Counted from the first letter of the stretch, positions 1 through 9,184 are shown. The stretch: DNA of 64,000 nucleotides from Bin55 sp963667455 (GCA_963667455.2 CAXXFR010000029.1:248001-312000), one strand, 5' to 3'. Made by a program: numbers and translations. The notes: a model not told the origin generated them from the letters alone.

Positions 1-1328
1 CGTCGCGACAAAACCACGCCAAGCACCGCTAGACCTAACATGCCACCGAGCGAACGCCAAAACTGCAATGCCGAAGTGACAACTCCCACCGTTTCAAACG
101 GTACCGTGTTTTGTACCGCTACGGATAGAGTCGATACGGCACCGCCGAAACCGACGCCAGCAATGACAATGTAAATCTCGGCGACTAGCAAACTGGTGTG
201 AGGTTTGATGGTCGACATTAGGTACAACCCTAGGGCCATCAACCCAGTGTTAATCACGGCCTGCCATCGATAACCACCTCCCATACGCGAAAGCATTTGT
301 CCAACGACAATGCCTCCGAGCGCCATAGCGAGCAACATGGGTATCAACAAAGTTCCGGATGCGGTCGCGGATACGCCTTGCACGGTCTGAAAGAACAAAG
401 GCAGAAAGAGTACGCAACCATACAAGCCAAGGCTGATCAGAAACATCATCAGAAGCGCGAGAGCTACTACGCGATCAGAATAGATGGCCAAAGGCACGAT
501 GGGGTTGGTGGCTCGACACTCGCAAAACAGAAAAATGGCAACCATCACTAATCCGAACGCGAGTGGTAGGAGAATTACTGGGGAACTCCACGGATAGTGA
601 ATGCCACCTGACGAAACGGCTAACAGGGTCGGCACCATCGCCAGCGTCAACGTGACCATTCCTGCGTAGTCGAGATTCCTCGCCTTGAAGCGAGGTCGCG
701 ACTTTGGATAGAACTTGACAATCAACACAATCAGAGGGATACCCAACAGACCGATAATCAAAAAAGCCCATTCCCACGAAGTTAGATCGGCCGCGATACC
801 TCCTAGAATCGGTCCCGCGACCGAAGCCGCACCATACACCGCACCAATAACACCTTGGTACTTTCCGCGATCAGTCGGGGGAAACAGATCGGCGATCGCC
901 GCATAGCAACAGGTCATGACGGTGCCGCCGCCCAGACCCTGAAGTGCTCGATAAGCGATCACTTGCTCAATGGTGCCACTCAGCCCGACTAGAAAAGACC
1001 CGGACATAAAAATGATCAGACCGACGATCAAGCAACGCTGACGACCATAGACATCACTCAAGCTACCGACGATTGGGAATGAAATGGTCGCAGCAACCAT
1101 GTAGGATGTCGCCGCCCATGTATAGCGATCAAAGCCTCCTAGATCGGCGACGATCAAAGGCAGGGTCGTCGCCACAAGAGTTTGACTCAGCGCACCCAAG
1201 GACATGGCTAGCACAACGAAGATCAAAGCGGTATTAGCTTGTTTTCTCGGTGGCGGAACAAATCCCTCTTCGCCAACCAGAGCTGTCTTGCTTACTTCTG
1301 TGATCAACGCACTAACCGGATGTGGCAT
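1..1328 (-). CDS. MFS exporter, DHA2 (EmrB/QacA) type, 3' end cut by window
   Basis: Reading the minus strand from an ATG at 1328 gives an open frame of about 442 codons that runs off the window edge, so the C-terminus is missing. The translation begins MPHPVSALITEVSK and is a string of hydrophobic helices. It carries the MFS motif A region (GSLSDVYGRQR) between helices 2 and 3 and a motif-C-like stretch (GAVYGAASVAGPILGG) in helix 5, which marks drug:proton antiporters. The number of helices already visible suits the 14-helix DHA2 group. Expected role: proton-driven export of a small hydrophobic compound across the inner membrane. The substrate cannot be read from the sequence. It lies 32 bases downstream of a phosphotransferase gene on the same strand and may be co-transcribed with it. 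Confidence 0.85.
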   Translation of the reverse strand, partial: MPHPVSALITEVSKTALVGEEGFVPPPRKQANTALIFVVLAMSLGALSQTLVATTLPLIVADLGGFDRYTWAATSYMVAATISFPIVGSLSDVYGRQRCLIVGLIIFMSGSFLVGLSGTIEQVIAYRALQGLGGGTVMTCCYAAIADLFPPTDRGKYQGVIGAVYGAASVAGPILGGIAADLTSWEWAFLIIGLLGIPLIVLIVKFYPKSRPRFKARNLDYAGMVTLTLAMVPTLLAVSSGGIHYPWSSPVILLPLAFGLVMVAIFLFCECRATNPIVPLAIYSDRVVALALLMMFLISLGLYGCVLFLPLFFQTVQGVSATASGTLLIPMLLAMALGGIVVGQMLSRMGGGYRWQAVINTGLMALGLYLMSTIKPHTSLLVAEIYIVIAGVGFGGAVSTLSVAVQNTVPFETVGVVTSALQFWRSLGGMLGLAVLGVVLSR

Positions 1329-1360
1329 AGAACGCAGTGTGATGTGTCAAGACCCACGCA

Positions 1361-2563
1361 CTATTTGGGCTTACGTCGTCGTAATCGCTGTCCTAAACTG
1401 ACAGTTCTGTATCCAGTTCGAGCCAACGCTGAATACACTGCGGTAGACGAAAAGTGTGGCGCTCGATCAGGAAGCAGGTCTCCGGCATCCAAATCGTCTA
1501 TCGCAGTGGTAATGCGTCTCAAGAGTTCTATCGAGTTATTCAAACGATATTCATTGCTCATTTCTAAAGCACCACACCCAATCACGCAGTGGGTGAGTGA
1601 CCCGAGCATGTTCTGTCGATAGCTTCGCCAGCAGTCCTCCAGAGTGTAATCCGTTGCACCTGCCTGACAGACCAGTTCGTGATATCGTGCTAACGCTTCC
1701 CGTTCAATTCTTCGCCGAGTATCGACTGACACACTCGTCCCAAGAAAGTAAGAGACATCGAACATGCCGCAACCCAAGCTACAGCCCTGCCAATCGATGA
1801 CCACAAAATTCTCAGGGTTCTCGAGGTCAAACATCATGTTCTCGGATCTAAAGTCGCCGTGGACAACAGTCAATGGACCTTTCGCGACATTGGCGAACTG
1901 AGTATCGATCCGAGAACCAAAATCTAGCGCTAGTTGGCGCATGGCGTCCGAGAACAGCTCGCCGAATCGATCCAAGGTCACGGCGATCGATAGCATGTAA
2001 ATTGTTTGCATAGTGCGACGCATGCCGGTATTCAGAAACTCGACGCAGTTTGCCAGTGCTCGATCATTGGGTTTGTCCCAGAACTGACCCTGAAACCGTG
2101 CGATTGCCTCGATCGCCACGAAAGCGTACTCAGCATCGACTCCTTCGAGCTGTGGAACCGTTGTCAAGTCCCCACGATCTTCCAAGAGCAGGATGAATCG
2201 GTGACTGCGCTCGTCGAAGTCCCCATAGAGCATGGCAGGCACACCCAGGTCTGTTTCGGGTGCAATGTCCTGATAGAAGACGAACTCCCGTAAATACATG
2301 GCTAGCCACTTGCCAAACTTGAACCTTAACGCATCAACGGTCGGCATCTTCACGATGACCGAAGCGGCATTCATCTCATCTTGCGCTACATCAACTGCTC
2401 GACAGCGAAACAAAGTGCCAAAGGCATTGGATTCGTCAGATAACTTTTCTATCTCAATATCATCCACGCCCGACCAATCAGCTTTTCCTCCCGAACTTAA
2501 AGCATTGCGAAGCCACTCTGCATTGAGCTGATCGCCGTTCGAAATGAGAGGTATTGAGTTCAT
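1361..2563 (-). CDS. aminoglycoside/choline kinase-like phosphotransferase (APH/EcKinase fold)
   Basis: A protein of about 400 residues with the kinase-like fold of small-molecule phosphotransferases. The catalytic loop is visible as VVHGDFRSENMMF (H-G-D-x4-N pattern) and the metal-binding Asp follows as VIDWQ. A Lys in VIVKMP probably contacts ATP. The family phosphorylates hydroxyls of aminoglycosides, choline, ecdysteroids or similar small molecules; many environmental members lie beside lipid or polyketide catabolic genes and have no proven substrate. The frame is open from 2590. I prefer the ATG at 2563 (MNSIPLISNG) because the nine residues upstream look non-conserved. It sits between a P450 fusion gene (34 or more bases upstream) and an MFS exporter, all on the minus strand, so the three may form one unit. 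Confidence 0.8.
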   Translation of the reverse strand: MNSIPLISNGDQLNAEWLRNALSSGGKADWSGVDDIEIEKLSDESNAFGTLFRCRAVDVAQDEMNAASVIVKMPTVDALRFKFGKWLAMYLREFVFYQDIAPETDLGVPAMLYGDFDERSHRFILLLEDRGDLTTVPQLEGVDAEYAFVAIEAIARFQGQFWDKPNDRALANCVEFLNTGMRRTMQTIYMLSIAVTLDRFGELFSDAMRQLALDFGSRIDTQFANVAKGPLTVVHGDFRSENMMFDLENPENFVVIDWQGCSLGCGMFDVSYFLGTSVSVDTRRRIEREALARYHELVCQAGATDYTLEDCWRSYRQNMLGSLTHCVIGCGALEMSNEYRLNNSIELLRRITTAIDDLDAGDLLPDRAPHFSSTAVYSALARTGYRTVSLGQRLRRRKPK

Positions 2564-2624
2564 GTCATGGGAGGCACACCCGCAGATCAATGGGTGGTTG
2601 AGAGGCGGTCAATTCAATCAGCGG

Positions 2625-4619
2625 CTACGTCGGGTTTCGATGTCCGAGAAACCTGAATCTCACAGAATTGTCCGGGTGTGCGGCAGGAACAATTTTGATC
2701 TTCAATGGCTTTTCGGGTCGCTCGAGCGCAAGATTAGTTTCTCTCACAATGATTGCCAAGGTGAACGCAACTTGTACCTCAGAAAAGCCCGCACCGATAC
2801 AACGATGTCGGCCCACACCGAACGGTGCGTAACAACCTGGTTGTCGATGTTGCGGTGGACTCTGCGTATAGCGTTCGATGTCGAATTCATCTGGATTGGG
2901 GAAATACTGAGGCAAGTGGTGGCCCACTGTCGTTCCTAGCATGACCTCCCCACCCGCCGGAACTCGGTAACCACCGAATTCAAACGAATTGGACACAACC
3001 CGAATCAGAGCCGGAATGACGGGATAAATGCGCAGCGTTTCAATCGCAATCTGATGTGTGACTTCAAGCTTGCCTAGCGCTTCTGCAGTAGGTGGTCCTC
3101 GATCAAACATCTCGTCAACCTCCGTACGCATTCGTTCCAATAGGTCAGGATTTGCAAGAAGCGAATAGAGCATAAACGCGCAAACGCTGGCGGAAGTGTC
3201 GATACCTACGAGATATGGCGCGATGATGTTGACAAGCAGATCCGTTTCTTGCATTAGCTGAGGGTCAGAGCGATTTAACTCAAGCAGGTCGTCAATGAAG
3301 TCCATCTCTTCGGCACTTGCGTCGCCAGATGGGTGTGCAGCCATGATTTTTTTGTGAAGTTCCAGAACTCGGTTCTTGGCTCTTCGAAATTTTGGAAGCT
3401 TAGTAAATTGGGGAGGACGGCGGCGTGTTACATGGACGTTGACCAACGTCTCTAACACTTTGATCAGATCGTCGACGTAACCTTGTGGTGAAACACCCGT
3501 ACACACAATGCCAATCTGTTCGGCAATGATCTCCTGCATCGTGTGCTGAAGGCTCATCGGTCGATGGGGAGACCAAGTAGCGATTATGCGTCGAGTTGAG
3601 TCATAGACCTTGTCCAGGTGCGCTTCGAACGTCTTTGGCGAGTAACCCTTCACGACCACTTTACGCATCCGGAGGTGCTCGGGTCCATCCATATTCAATA
3701 GTGCGCGATGCGCACCAAAAGACATGCAGAAGTCGCGATATGGCTCGTAGGATCGAAGGCATGTATTGGAGGTCTTGGTCAAAAAGACATTTGCTTCAGG
3801 TCCGGCAAGTACAGTGAATCGCTGATGTAGGGCTCGAACCCGAAATATGGGACCGAACTTCTGATAGCTATCGGTCAGAAACTCCCGTACATTACCGGCC
3901 ATCTGAACGGCGTTACCAAGAAGAGGCAATCCAGGAACCTCTGGGATCTCTTCAAAAGGTCGTACCGACTCACCGACTGGTACGGGCAACTCAATCGTCC
4001 GAATGCCGTCGGCGATCACACGTGCTAGTAGCTCCAGTCGAGAAATGAAGTCAATCCGATCGCTGAGCTCAGCCAGTTCCTCTCTCGATAGTATGCTTTC
4101 AAAGACCCCGCACACAGAGGCAAGGGCAATGATGAGGACATCACGGGTGTCTGGAATGTCGTCGCTGTAGAGCGTTCGCATGACTCGAGACAGGATGTCT
4201 TCGCGGATTTCACCGTCGAGCATCGGATAGCGGCGCGCACGTGACACAAGCCGAGTGAGAAAGAAAAGCCCGTTTTCTTCCTTGCTGAGAATGCCATGTT
4301 TGATCAGCCGTTCAATTGCCTGAGTACGAATTTCTTCCGCTCGAGCAGAGACATGCTCGATCCAAAAGCTCATATTTCGATGTTCAGGCTCAGCGGCAAT
4401 GTCTGCAAGTATTGGGTCGAGCAGCTCATCGCCTAGTGGCGTGGAGTCAATTAGGAAGAGCCGCTCAGGGTCCGTGTCAATGCGGTTCTCGAGCACCAAA
4501 TCCATCAACACAGCACCTCCAATGACGAAATCTCTATCGCGAGACGGAAGGGAGTGCTGAAACTCGCCACTGTGCGGATCAAGGATCAACAGAACTAATT
4601 CATCGGTAAGTCTCAACAT
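2625..4619 (-). CDS. GPP34 (GOLPH3-like) domain fused to a cytochrome P450
   Basis: 664 residues in two parts. Residues 1-215 match the GPP34/GOLPH3 pattern: an opening MLRLTDELVLLILD, a GGAVLMDLVLENRI helix, a DPILADI segment, and a long helical C-terminal part. In eukaryotes that domain binds PI4P at the Golgi; in bacteria it is known mainly from actinobacterial 'GPP34 family' proteins of unknown role. Residues 220-664 are a P450. The proline-rich start is EIPEVPGLPLLGN, the I-helix carries VGIDTSA, the K-helix ExxR is ETLR (about 527-530), and the haem loop is FGVGRHRCIGAGF with Cys near 607. All P450 catalytic elements look intact. No signal peptide or N-terminal anchor is present, so the GPP34 part may bring the enzyme to a membrane. 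Redox partner genes are not adjacent. Confidence 0.9.
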   Translation of the reverse strand: MLRLTDELVLLILDPHSGEFQHSLPSRDRDFVIGGAVLMDLVLENRIDTDPERLFLIDSTPLGDELLDPILADIAAEPEHRNMSFWIEHVSARAEEIRTQAIERLIKHGILSKEENGLFFLTRLVSRARRYPMLDGEIREDILSRVMRTLYSDDIPDTRDVLIIALASVCGVFESILSREELAELSDRIDFISRLELLARVIADGIRTIELPVPVGESVRPFEEIPEVPGLPLLGNAVQMAGNVREFLTDSYQKFGPIFRVRALHQRFTVLAGPEANVFLTKTSNTCLRSYEPYRDFCMSFGAHRALLNMDGPEHLRMRKVVVKGYSPKTFEAHLDKVYDSTRRIIATWSPHRPMSLQHTMQEIIAEQIGIVCTGVSPQGYVDDLIKVLETLVNVHVTRRRPPQFTKLPKFRRAKNRVLELHKKIMAAHPSGDASAEEMDFIDDLLELNRSDPQLMQETDLLVNIIAPYLVGIDTSASVCAFMLYSLLANPDLLERMRTEVDEMFDRGPPTAEALGKLEVTHQIAIETLRIYPVIPALIRVVSNSFEFGGYRVPAGGEVMLGTTVGHHLPQYFPNPDEFDIERYTQSPPQHRQPGCYAPFGVGRHRCIGAGFSEVQVAFTLAIIVRETNLALERPEKPLKIKIVPAAHPDNSVRFRFLGHRNPT

Positions 4620-5388
4620 GCGCTAGTCGATCTTGCACTCTCGGCTGACACTTTGTTCATAGGAAGTATAGACAATAGTGACCATCAACACATCACTCCC
4701 CTTTGTGCCGACAACTACACTTTATCAGGTTTTGGTAGTTTGTTCGACTCCACCTCTGCAATTTCTTCCGCCTGAGGCGCTAGGCATTCAACCTGTTTTC
4801 TGGTTTCTTGGCTACCCTGGTGGATCGATTCAGACACTACGTTCATCTAAACGAACTCCTTGTGACGCTCCAGCGCTGAGTCACGGGCGCGTTGCACCCT
4901 GTCTTCATCTTGCATCCACTTCGCCTTCCTGTTTTGCATCCGCTACCCTTTTGTGGTCAGTCCAATGTCCTTGCTTCGGATACATGGGCTACATGTGAGG
5001 ATGCGGTTCCAGATGTCATTCTCGCCACGATCCGATCTAGGCTGGCTGTAGTCCAGATCCTTAGACTCCAAGCCCATTTCCTGTAAATATCCGGGAACGT
5101 CTTGAAGGTACGACGATGGAAAGGGCAGGCATGAAAGGAACTCTCTGGCCAGGCGGTTCCCAGAGTAGTAGACCCTATGTTCTGGTCGGCCGAGGGAATG
5201 GCTGGATGCTGTCAAGACGGCAGTGCAAGGCATCCACAGTCGCCGTGGCCCAGTTCTGAACCCTTACCCAGATCGTCAACCAAATTCAACCTCCATCTGT
5301 GGCTCGTCTCCCGATTCTGACCCCTAAAGGAAAGAAGAGACAAGAGCAAGTGGAATTCGCACACATGCGTCTTGATTTCCAAAGTTTC
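4620..5388. other. long stretch without a recognisable gene
   Basis: About 770 bases between the divergent P450 fusion and DoxX-like genes. Short open frames on both strands (for example 4678-4998 plus and 4943-5233 minus) show no family resemblance, biased composition or ribosome binding site that would support coding. I see no RNA gene or insertion sequence ends. It may hold decayed coding DNA and divergent promoters. Confidence 0.5.
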
Positions 5389-5418
5389 TTGACTCTATTC
5401 ACCCTGCAGCGGTACTAC
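5389..5418 (+). promoter_or_regulatory. candidate sigma70 promoter of the DoxX-like gene
   Basis: TTGACT at 5389-5394 and TACTAC at 5413-5418 are separated by 18 bases. Transcription would begin near 5425, about 30 bases before the ATG at 5455, which agrees with the shorter start chosen for the next gene. The -10 box is weak. Confidence 0.35.
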
Positions 5419-5454
5419 AATCCGAAGTTTGTGCCTGACCAACAGTTCCCAATC

Positions 5455-6045
5455 ATGATCTTGGACTCAATCACACGTCTCTACCGCCGCGGACTTGACG
5501 TACTTCGACCCATGGACGGTCTAGGTCCGCTCGCTCTACGCATATACCTCGCTCCGATCATGATTGAGGCAGGTTGGAAAAAGATTGCGGGGTTTGAAGG
5601 AACAGTTAATTGGTTCGACAGAATGGGCATGCCGTTCCCAGAATTGATGGCGTTCCTAGCAGCTGCGGCCGAGTTTGGCGGCGGCATCTTGCTCATCTTT
5701 GGGTTCTGTACCCGACTCGCCGCCATTCCTCTGATGGTAGCCATGCTGGTTGCTGCGTTCCTCGTTCATGCCGAGAACGGTTGGCTAGCCATATCGGACT
5801 CGAGCAGCATGTTCGCCAACGAACGTGTGATGGAGGCAGCGGGAAAGAAGGAAATCATCAAGGATCTCGTCCGGGAGCATGGAAACTATCGCTACCTGAC
5901 CAGTTCCGGCCCCATTACAATCCTCAACAACGGTATGGAGTTCGCGATCACTTACTTTGTGATGTTGCTGGCATTGCTCTTTACTGGAGGCGGACGATTT
6001 TTCAGCGTTGACTACTGGATTGCTCGCTGGCGAAACATAGTGTAG
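5455..6045 (+). CDS. DoxX/HvfX-family inner membrane protein
   Basis: 196 residues from the ATG at 5455 (MILDSITRLYRRGLDVL). The frame is open further upstream to 5299, but that extension looks non-coding and a candidate promoter lies inside it. Hydrophobic helices follow the DoxX order: LALRIYLAPIMIEAGWKK with the conserved Gly-Lys pair region, a second helix (ELMAFLAAAAEFGGGILLIFG), a third (LAAIPLMVAMLVAAFLVH) and a fourth near the C-terminus. The insert between helices 3 and 4 (about 50 residues ending in LNNGMEFA) is typical of HvfX-like DoxX proteins. Exact reaction unknown; members are linked to quinone-level redox or copper and oxidative stress. A DUF1801 gene follows 9 bases downstream, so the two are probably co-transcribed. 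Confidence 0.8.
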   Translation: MILDSITRLYRRGLDVLRPMDGLGPLALRIYLAPIMIEAGWKKIAGFEGTVNWFDRMGMPFPELMAFLAAAAEFGGGILLIFGFCTRLAAIPLMVAMLVAAFLVHAENGWLAISDSSSMFANERVMEAAGKKEIIKDLVREHGNYRYLTSSGPITILNNGMEFAITYFVMLLALLFTGGGRFFSVDYWIARWRNIV

Positions 6046-6054
6046 GAAACAACC

Positions 6055-6474
6055 ATGGCGGACAACAAGACCAAACCGACCAAGGCAAGCGTCGCGAAAT
6101 TTCTCGCTCAAGTCGAGAACGAACAGAAACGCGAAGACACGCAAGCCATCGTCAACATGATGGAGGAGATCACGGGCTGTCCACCCGTTATGTGGGGACC
6201 GAGCATGATCGGTTTCGACAAGTACAGCTACCAGTACAAGAGCGGACACTCGGGCGAGTACGCCATCACAAGTGTCTCGCCTCGTGCACGAAACATTACG
6301 GTTTACATCATGCCGGGATTCGATGAGTTCGACGATTTGATGGGACGTCTGGGCAAGTACAAGACTGGCAAGTCTTGTCTGTACATCAATCGCCTGACGG
6401 ATGTCGATGTCGATGTGCTACGAGAACTGATTAGTCAATCGGTCGACTGGATGAGGCAAAAGTACGACAGCTAG
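6055..6474 (+). CDS. DUF1801 (YdhG-like) protein
   Basis: 139 residues, cytoplasmic, no signal peptide. It matches DUF1801: an N-terminal helix (ASVAKFLAQVEN), then ITGCPPVMWGPSMIGFDKYSY, the MWG..M.GF core of the family, and a C-terminal stretch with GKYKTGKSCLYI and VLRELI in a YdhG/YjhX-like beta-alpha-beta fold. The biochemical role of the family is not established. The gene begins 9 bases after the DoxX-like gene behind a usable ribosome binding site (AGGAAAC), so the pair is likely one transcript. It converges with ychF. Confidence 0.85.
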   Translation: MADNKTKPTKASVAKFLAQVENEQKREDTQAIVNMMEEITGCPPVMWGPSMIGFDKYSYQYKSGHSGEYAITSVSPRARNITVYIMPGFDEFDDLMGRLGKYKTGKSCLYINRLTDVDVDVLRELISQSVDWMRQKYDS

Positions 6475-6517
6475 TCATGAACTGACCGTTCAGTCACCAG
6501 CAGACTGACAAGCTCCG

Positions 6518-7609
6518 TCAGACGTTGAATCGAAAATAGACGATATCTCCGTCTTGAACTATGTAGTCTCGACCTTCGAGTCGCCATGCTCCAGCACGCT
6601 TGGCACCACTCTCACCCCCGTGTTCGACGAAATCCTCGTAGGCAACAACCTCTGCGCGGATGAAGCCCCGTTCAAAATCCGTATGGATCTTTCCTGCTGC
6701 CTTGAGTGCGTTGGTTCCAACGGGGACCGCCCAAGCTGTGGCTTCCTTCTCGTTGGTGGTGAAGAAGTTGTGTAGTCCGAGGGTCTTGTAGCCGGATTCA
6801 ACGATCTCATTCAGCCCTGACGTCTCGAGACCGAGCTCCCGTCGAAACTCCTCCCGATCTTGTTCGTTCAGTTCAAGCAATTCTGATTCCAACTTGCCTG
6901 AGAACACAACGCACTGTGCGTTCTGTGCTTTGGCGATCTCGCGCACGGCAATCACATGCTGGGAATCTCCATCTTGATCTTCGGCGACATTGGCAACGTA
7001 GAAGACCGGTTTCGCCGTTAGGAACTGCCACGACGCCATTAGTCGGTCTTCTTCTTCCGAAAAATCCAGTTCTCGAATTGAGGTGCTCGATTCCAAACAC
7101 TCAATGAGTCGATTCAGAAGCGCAAGTTCCGATCGAGCCTCCTCGTCGCCCGCACCCGCGACCTTTGCCACCCGATTACGCATTCGCTCGACAGTATCCA
7201 AGTCTGCAAGCATCAACTCGAGGTCGATGACTTCGATGTCGCGTGTGGGAGCAACCGATCCATCGACATGAACCACGTTCGGATCTTCAAAGCACCGAAC
7301 AACATGAGCAATTGCATCGACTTCGCGAATGTGTCCCAAGAACCTATTGCCGAGTCCCTCGCCTTGCGAAGCACCTTTGATGAGACCTGCTATGTCTGTG
7401 AAGCTCACCGTGGAGTGAACAGTGCGTTCGGGACTGGCTATTTCGGCTATTCGGTCCAGACGATCGTCACGAACGGCAACAACCCCGTCATTGGGATCGA
7501 CAGTGCAGAATGGAAAGTTCTCCGCCGCTGCGTGAGCACCTGTCAGCGCATTGAACAACGTTGACTTACCGACGTTCGGCAAGCCTACTATGCCGCACGT
7601 AAATCCCAT
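6518..7609 (-). CDS. ychF: YchF/OLA1-family ribosome-associated P-loop NTPase
   Basis: 363 residues, the usual length. The P-loop GLPNVGKST is near residues 8-16, the switch II region DIAGLIKGASQGEGLGN carries the family's characteristic sequence, and the base-recognition motif is NVAED where classical GTPases have NKxD, which fits the ATP preference of YchF. The C-terminal TGS domain (NFFTTNEKEATAW ... GDIVYFRFNV) is complete. YchF binds the ribosome and is linked to translation fidelity and stress adaptation. It is the last gene of the tRNA-Gln/rplY/pth/ychF block, an order shared by many gammaproteobacteria, 81 bases after pth. Confidence 0.97.
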   Translation of the reverse strand: MGFTCGIVGLPNVGKSTLFNALTGAHAAAENFPFCTVDPNDGVVAVRDDRLDRIAEIASPERTVHSTVSFTDIAGLIKGASQGEGLGNRFLGHIREVDAIAHVVRCFEDPNVVHVDGSVAPTRDIEVIDLELMLADLDTVERMRNRVAKVAGAGDEEARSELALLNRLIECLESSTSIRELDFSEEEDRLMASWQFLTAKPVFYVANVAEDQDGDSQHVIAVREIAKAQNAQCVVFSGKLESELLELNEQDREEFRRELGLETSGLNEIVESGYKTLGLHNFFTTNEKEATAWAVPVGTNALKAAGKIHTDFERGFIRAEVVAYEDFVEHGGESGAKRAGAWRLEGRDYIVQDGDIVYFRFNV

Positions 7610-7690
7610 GTTGCGACTATCGGCTCAAGAGTGGAAGCTGCAAGTCTGCTAATGGTTGAACGTTGAGCCCCGGCCAAATAGATGTAAGAG

Positions 7691-8335
7691 TCAATTGGTC
7701 GAATGCAACAGCCACATCGCTCGCTCCCACTCTCCACCAAGCACGCTCTGAAGAAGATCATCACTCATGGAACTTGCAGTAGCACACGCCTCTCGTTCAC
7801 TCAGAGGCATATCGTGCTGAGTCAGGTACGCAGTCATCTCATCCGGGCTCCCGGGATGGCCAATGCCGACGCGCAATCTGGCGAATTCACTGTTACCCCC
7901 GAGAGAACCAAATAGACTCTTCAATCCATTGTGTCCGTTGTGGCCGCCGCCAATCTTTAGCTTGCATGTTCCTACGGGGAAAGCGACCTCGTCGTATGCA
8001 ACCAACATCCGATCCACCGGGATTTTGAAGTAGCGAACATAGGATCCCACTGCTTCCCCAGATCGATTCATGAAGGTGGTCGGAATCAGGAGACGTATGT
8101 CGTGGTCAAGAATAGAACCTCTGCCCACGAGCGCATTGAATCGAGACTCCTGAGCTAGCTGAATGGAATGGCTCTCAGCGAGTTCAATGACCCAACGTTG
8201 ACCGGCGTTGTGTCTGGTCAACGCGTATTTTGGCCCTGGGTTACCTAGTCCGACGATGAGTTTGAGCGACTGACTGTCGCTCGGATCATCTTCAATTGAG
8301 GTTTGTCGGTCTCTCGAGGACAGCCAACCCTGCAA
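7691..8335 (-). CDS. pth: peptidyl-tRNA hydrolase
   Basis: Pth releases peptides from peptidyl-tRNA that drops off the ribosome. The conserved core starts at LIVGLGNPG and shows the expected active-site residues: Asn in GLGNPG, the catalytic His in TRHNAG, FMNRSGEAV, the Asp in VAYDEV and Asn in GHNGLKS. The core is about 189 residues, a normal size. The frame stays open to 8464, but codons before 8370 overlap the end of rplY out of phase and read as a Lys/Arg run that is only a shadow of RplY's acidic tail. I therefore place the start at a TTG at 8335 (protein of 214 residues). The ATG at 8413 is the alternative. Neither has a strong ribosome binding site, so initiation may be coupled to rplY termination. 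Confidence 0.92.
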   Translation of the reverse strand: MQGWLSSRDRQTSIEDDPSDSQSLKLIVGLGNPGPKYALTRHNAGQRWVIELAESHSIQLAQESRFNALVGRGSILDHDIRLLIPTTFMNRSGEAVGSYVRYFKIPVDRMLVAYDEVAFPVGTCKLKIGGGHNGHNGLKSLFGSLGGNSEFARLRVGIGHPGSPDEMTAYLTQHDMPLSEREACATASSMSDDLLQSVLGGEWERAMWLLHSTN

Positions 8336-8369
8336 ATTAGCTACAAAGTCGCGAAGCTTCGGCGGTGAA

Positions 8370-9056
8370 CTACTCCGATTCTTCCGTCGGCTCGTCTGCG
8401 TCTGCGTCTTCATCGGTCTCAAGACCTTCTTCCTCGTCAGCTTCGACCTCTTCTTCCTCGTCAAGAGCCATTCCTCGAGGCATATGGACGTTCACAATGA
8501 GATCGTCATGCCCGTCGCCGCGGGTCATCGCCACGAGTGAAATGCCGTCGGGGAGATCCAAGTCGGAGAGGTGTACAGAGTCTCCGATGTCCATGTCTTC
8601 CAGGTCGATTTCGATGAACTCGGGAAGATCTCTTGGCAGACAGCTGACTTCCACTTCGTTGAGATTCCGAGACGCAACTCCACCGTTCAGCCTCACGCCG
8701 ATACATTCCTCTTCATTTAAGAAGTGCAATGGAATCATCACGTTCAGTTCTCGATCCTCGCTTACTCTTAGAAAATCGATGTGAATGACCTTGTCAGTGG
8801 CCGGATGGCGTTGCAACTCCCGCAACACGACCCGTTGCGACTCATTCTCCATGTTCAGACTGACGATTTGCGAGAAAAACTGTTCGTCTTCCATCACTTT
8901 CGCCACTCGACGATATTCCAATTGGAAATGGACGGGAGGTTCGTCGCCTCCGTAGACGACACCGGGAACCTGGTCGTCTGACCGGCGAATTCTCCGTGCT
9001 CCAGCTGTACCTCCGGTTTCACGCTTGATCGCGTCGATTGTCAGCATTTCAGGCAT
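8370..9056 (-). CDS. rplY: large ribosomal subunit protein bL25, long (CTC/TL5) form
   Basis: 228 residues: the long form, with the 5S rRNA-binding N-terminal domain (RETGGTAGARRIRRSDDQVPGVVYGG...) and the beta C-terminal domain (LPRDLPEFIEIDLEDMDIGDSVHLSDLDLP). It ends in an extremely acidic tail rich in Glu and Asp. It binds 5S rRNA in the central protuberance of the 50S subunit. The gene lies between tRNA-Gln and pth, the standard gammaproteobacterial position, although prs, which usually sits just upstream, is absent. The Glu/Asp codon run also creates the long out-of-phase open frame at the start of pth. Confidence 0.97.
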   Translation of the reverse strand: MPEMLTIDAIKRETGGTAGARRIRRSDDQVPGVVYGGDEPPVHFQLEYRRVAKVMEDEQFFSQIVSLNMENESQRVVLRELQRHPATDKVIHIDFLRVSEDRELNVMIPLHFLNEEECIGVRLNGGVASRNLNEVEVSCLPRDLPEFIEIDLEDMDIGDSVHLSDLDLPDGISLVAMTRGDGHDDLIVNVHMPRGMALDEEEEVEADEEEGLETDEDADADEPTEESE

Positions 9057-9097
9057 ACGTGCTCCGCTGTGTCAGAAAAGTTTGGAAATGAGTTGAT

Positions 9098-9172
9098 TGG
9101 CTGGGGTGGCAGGATTCGAACCTGCGAATGACGGGTTCAAAGCCCGTTGCCTTACCACTTGGCCACACCCCA
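9098..9172 (-). tRNA. tRNA-Gln (anticodon UUG), CCA encoded
   Basis: Folding the minus strand gives a full cloverleaf. The acceptor stem is TGGGGTG with CACCCCA, the anticodon stem ACGGG with CCCGT around loop CTTTGAA (anticodon TTG), and the T arm GCAGG-TTCGAAT-CCTGC. The discriminator G at 9101 is followed by an encoded CCA at 9100-9098. The 75-base length with CCA matches enterobacterial tRNA-Gln. It is the first gene of the transcript leading into rplY, pth and ychF. Confidence 0.97.
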
Positions 9173-9184
9173 AAATTTGCGGGA

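Noticed and set aside
4943..5233. 96-codon minus-strand frame ahead of the DoxX-like gene
   Set aside because: No homology or ribosome binding site; I considered a transposase remnant but could not support one.
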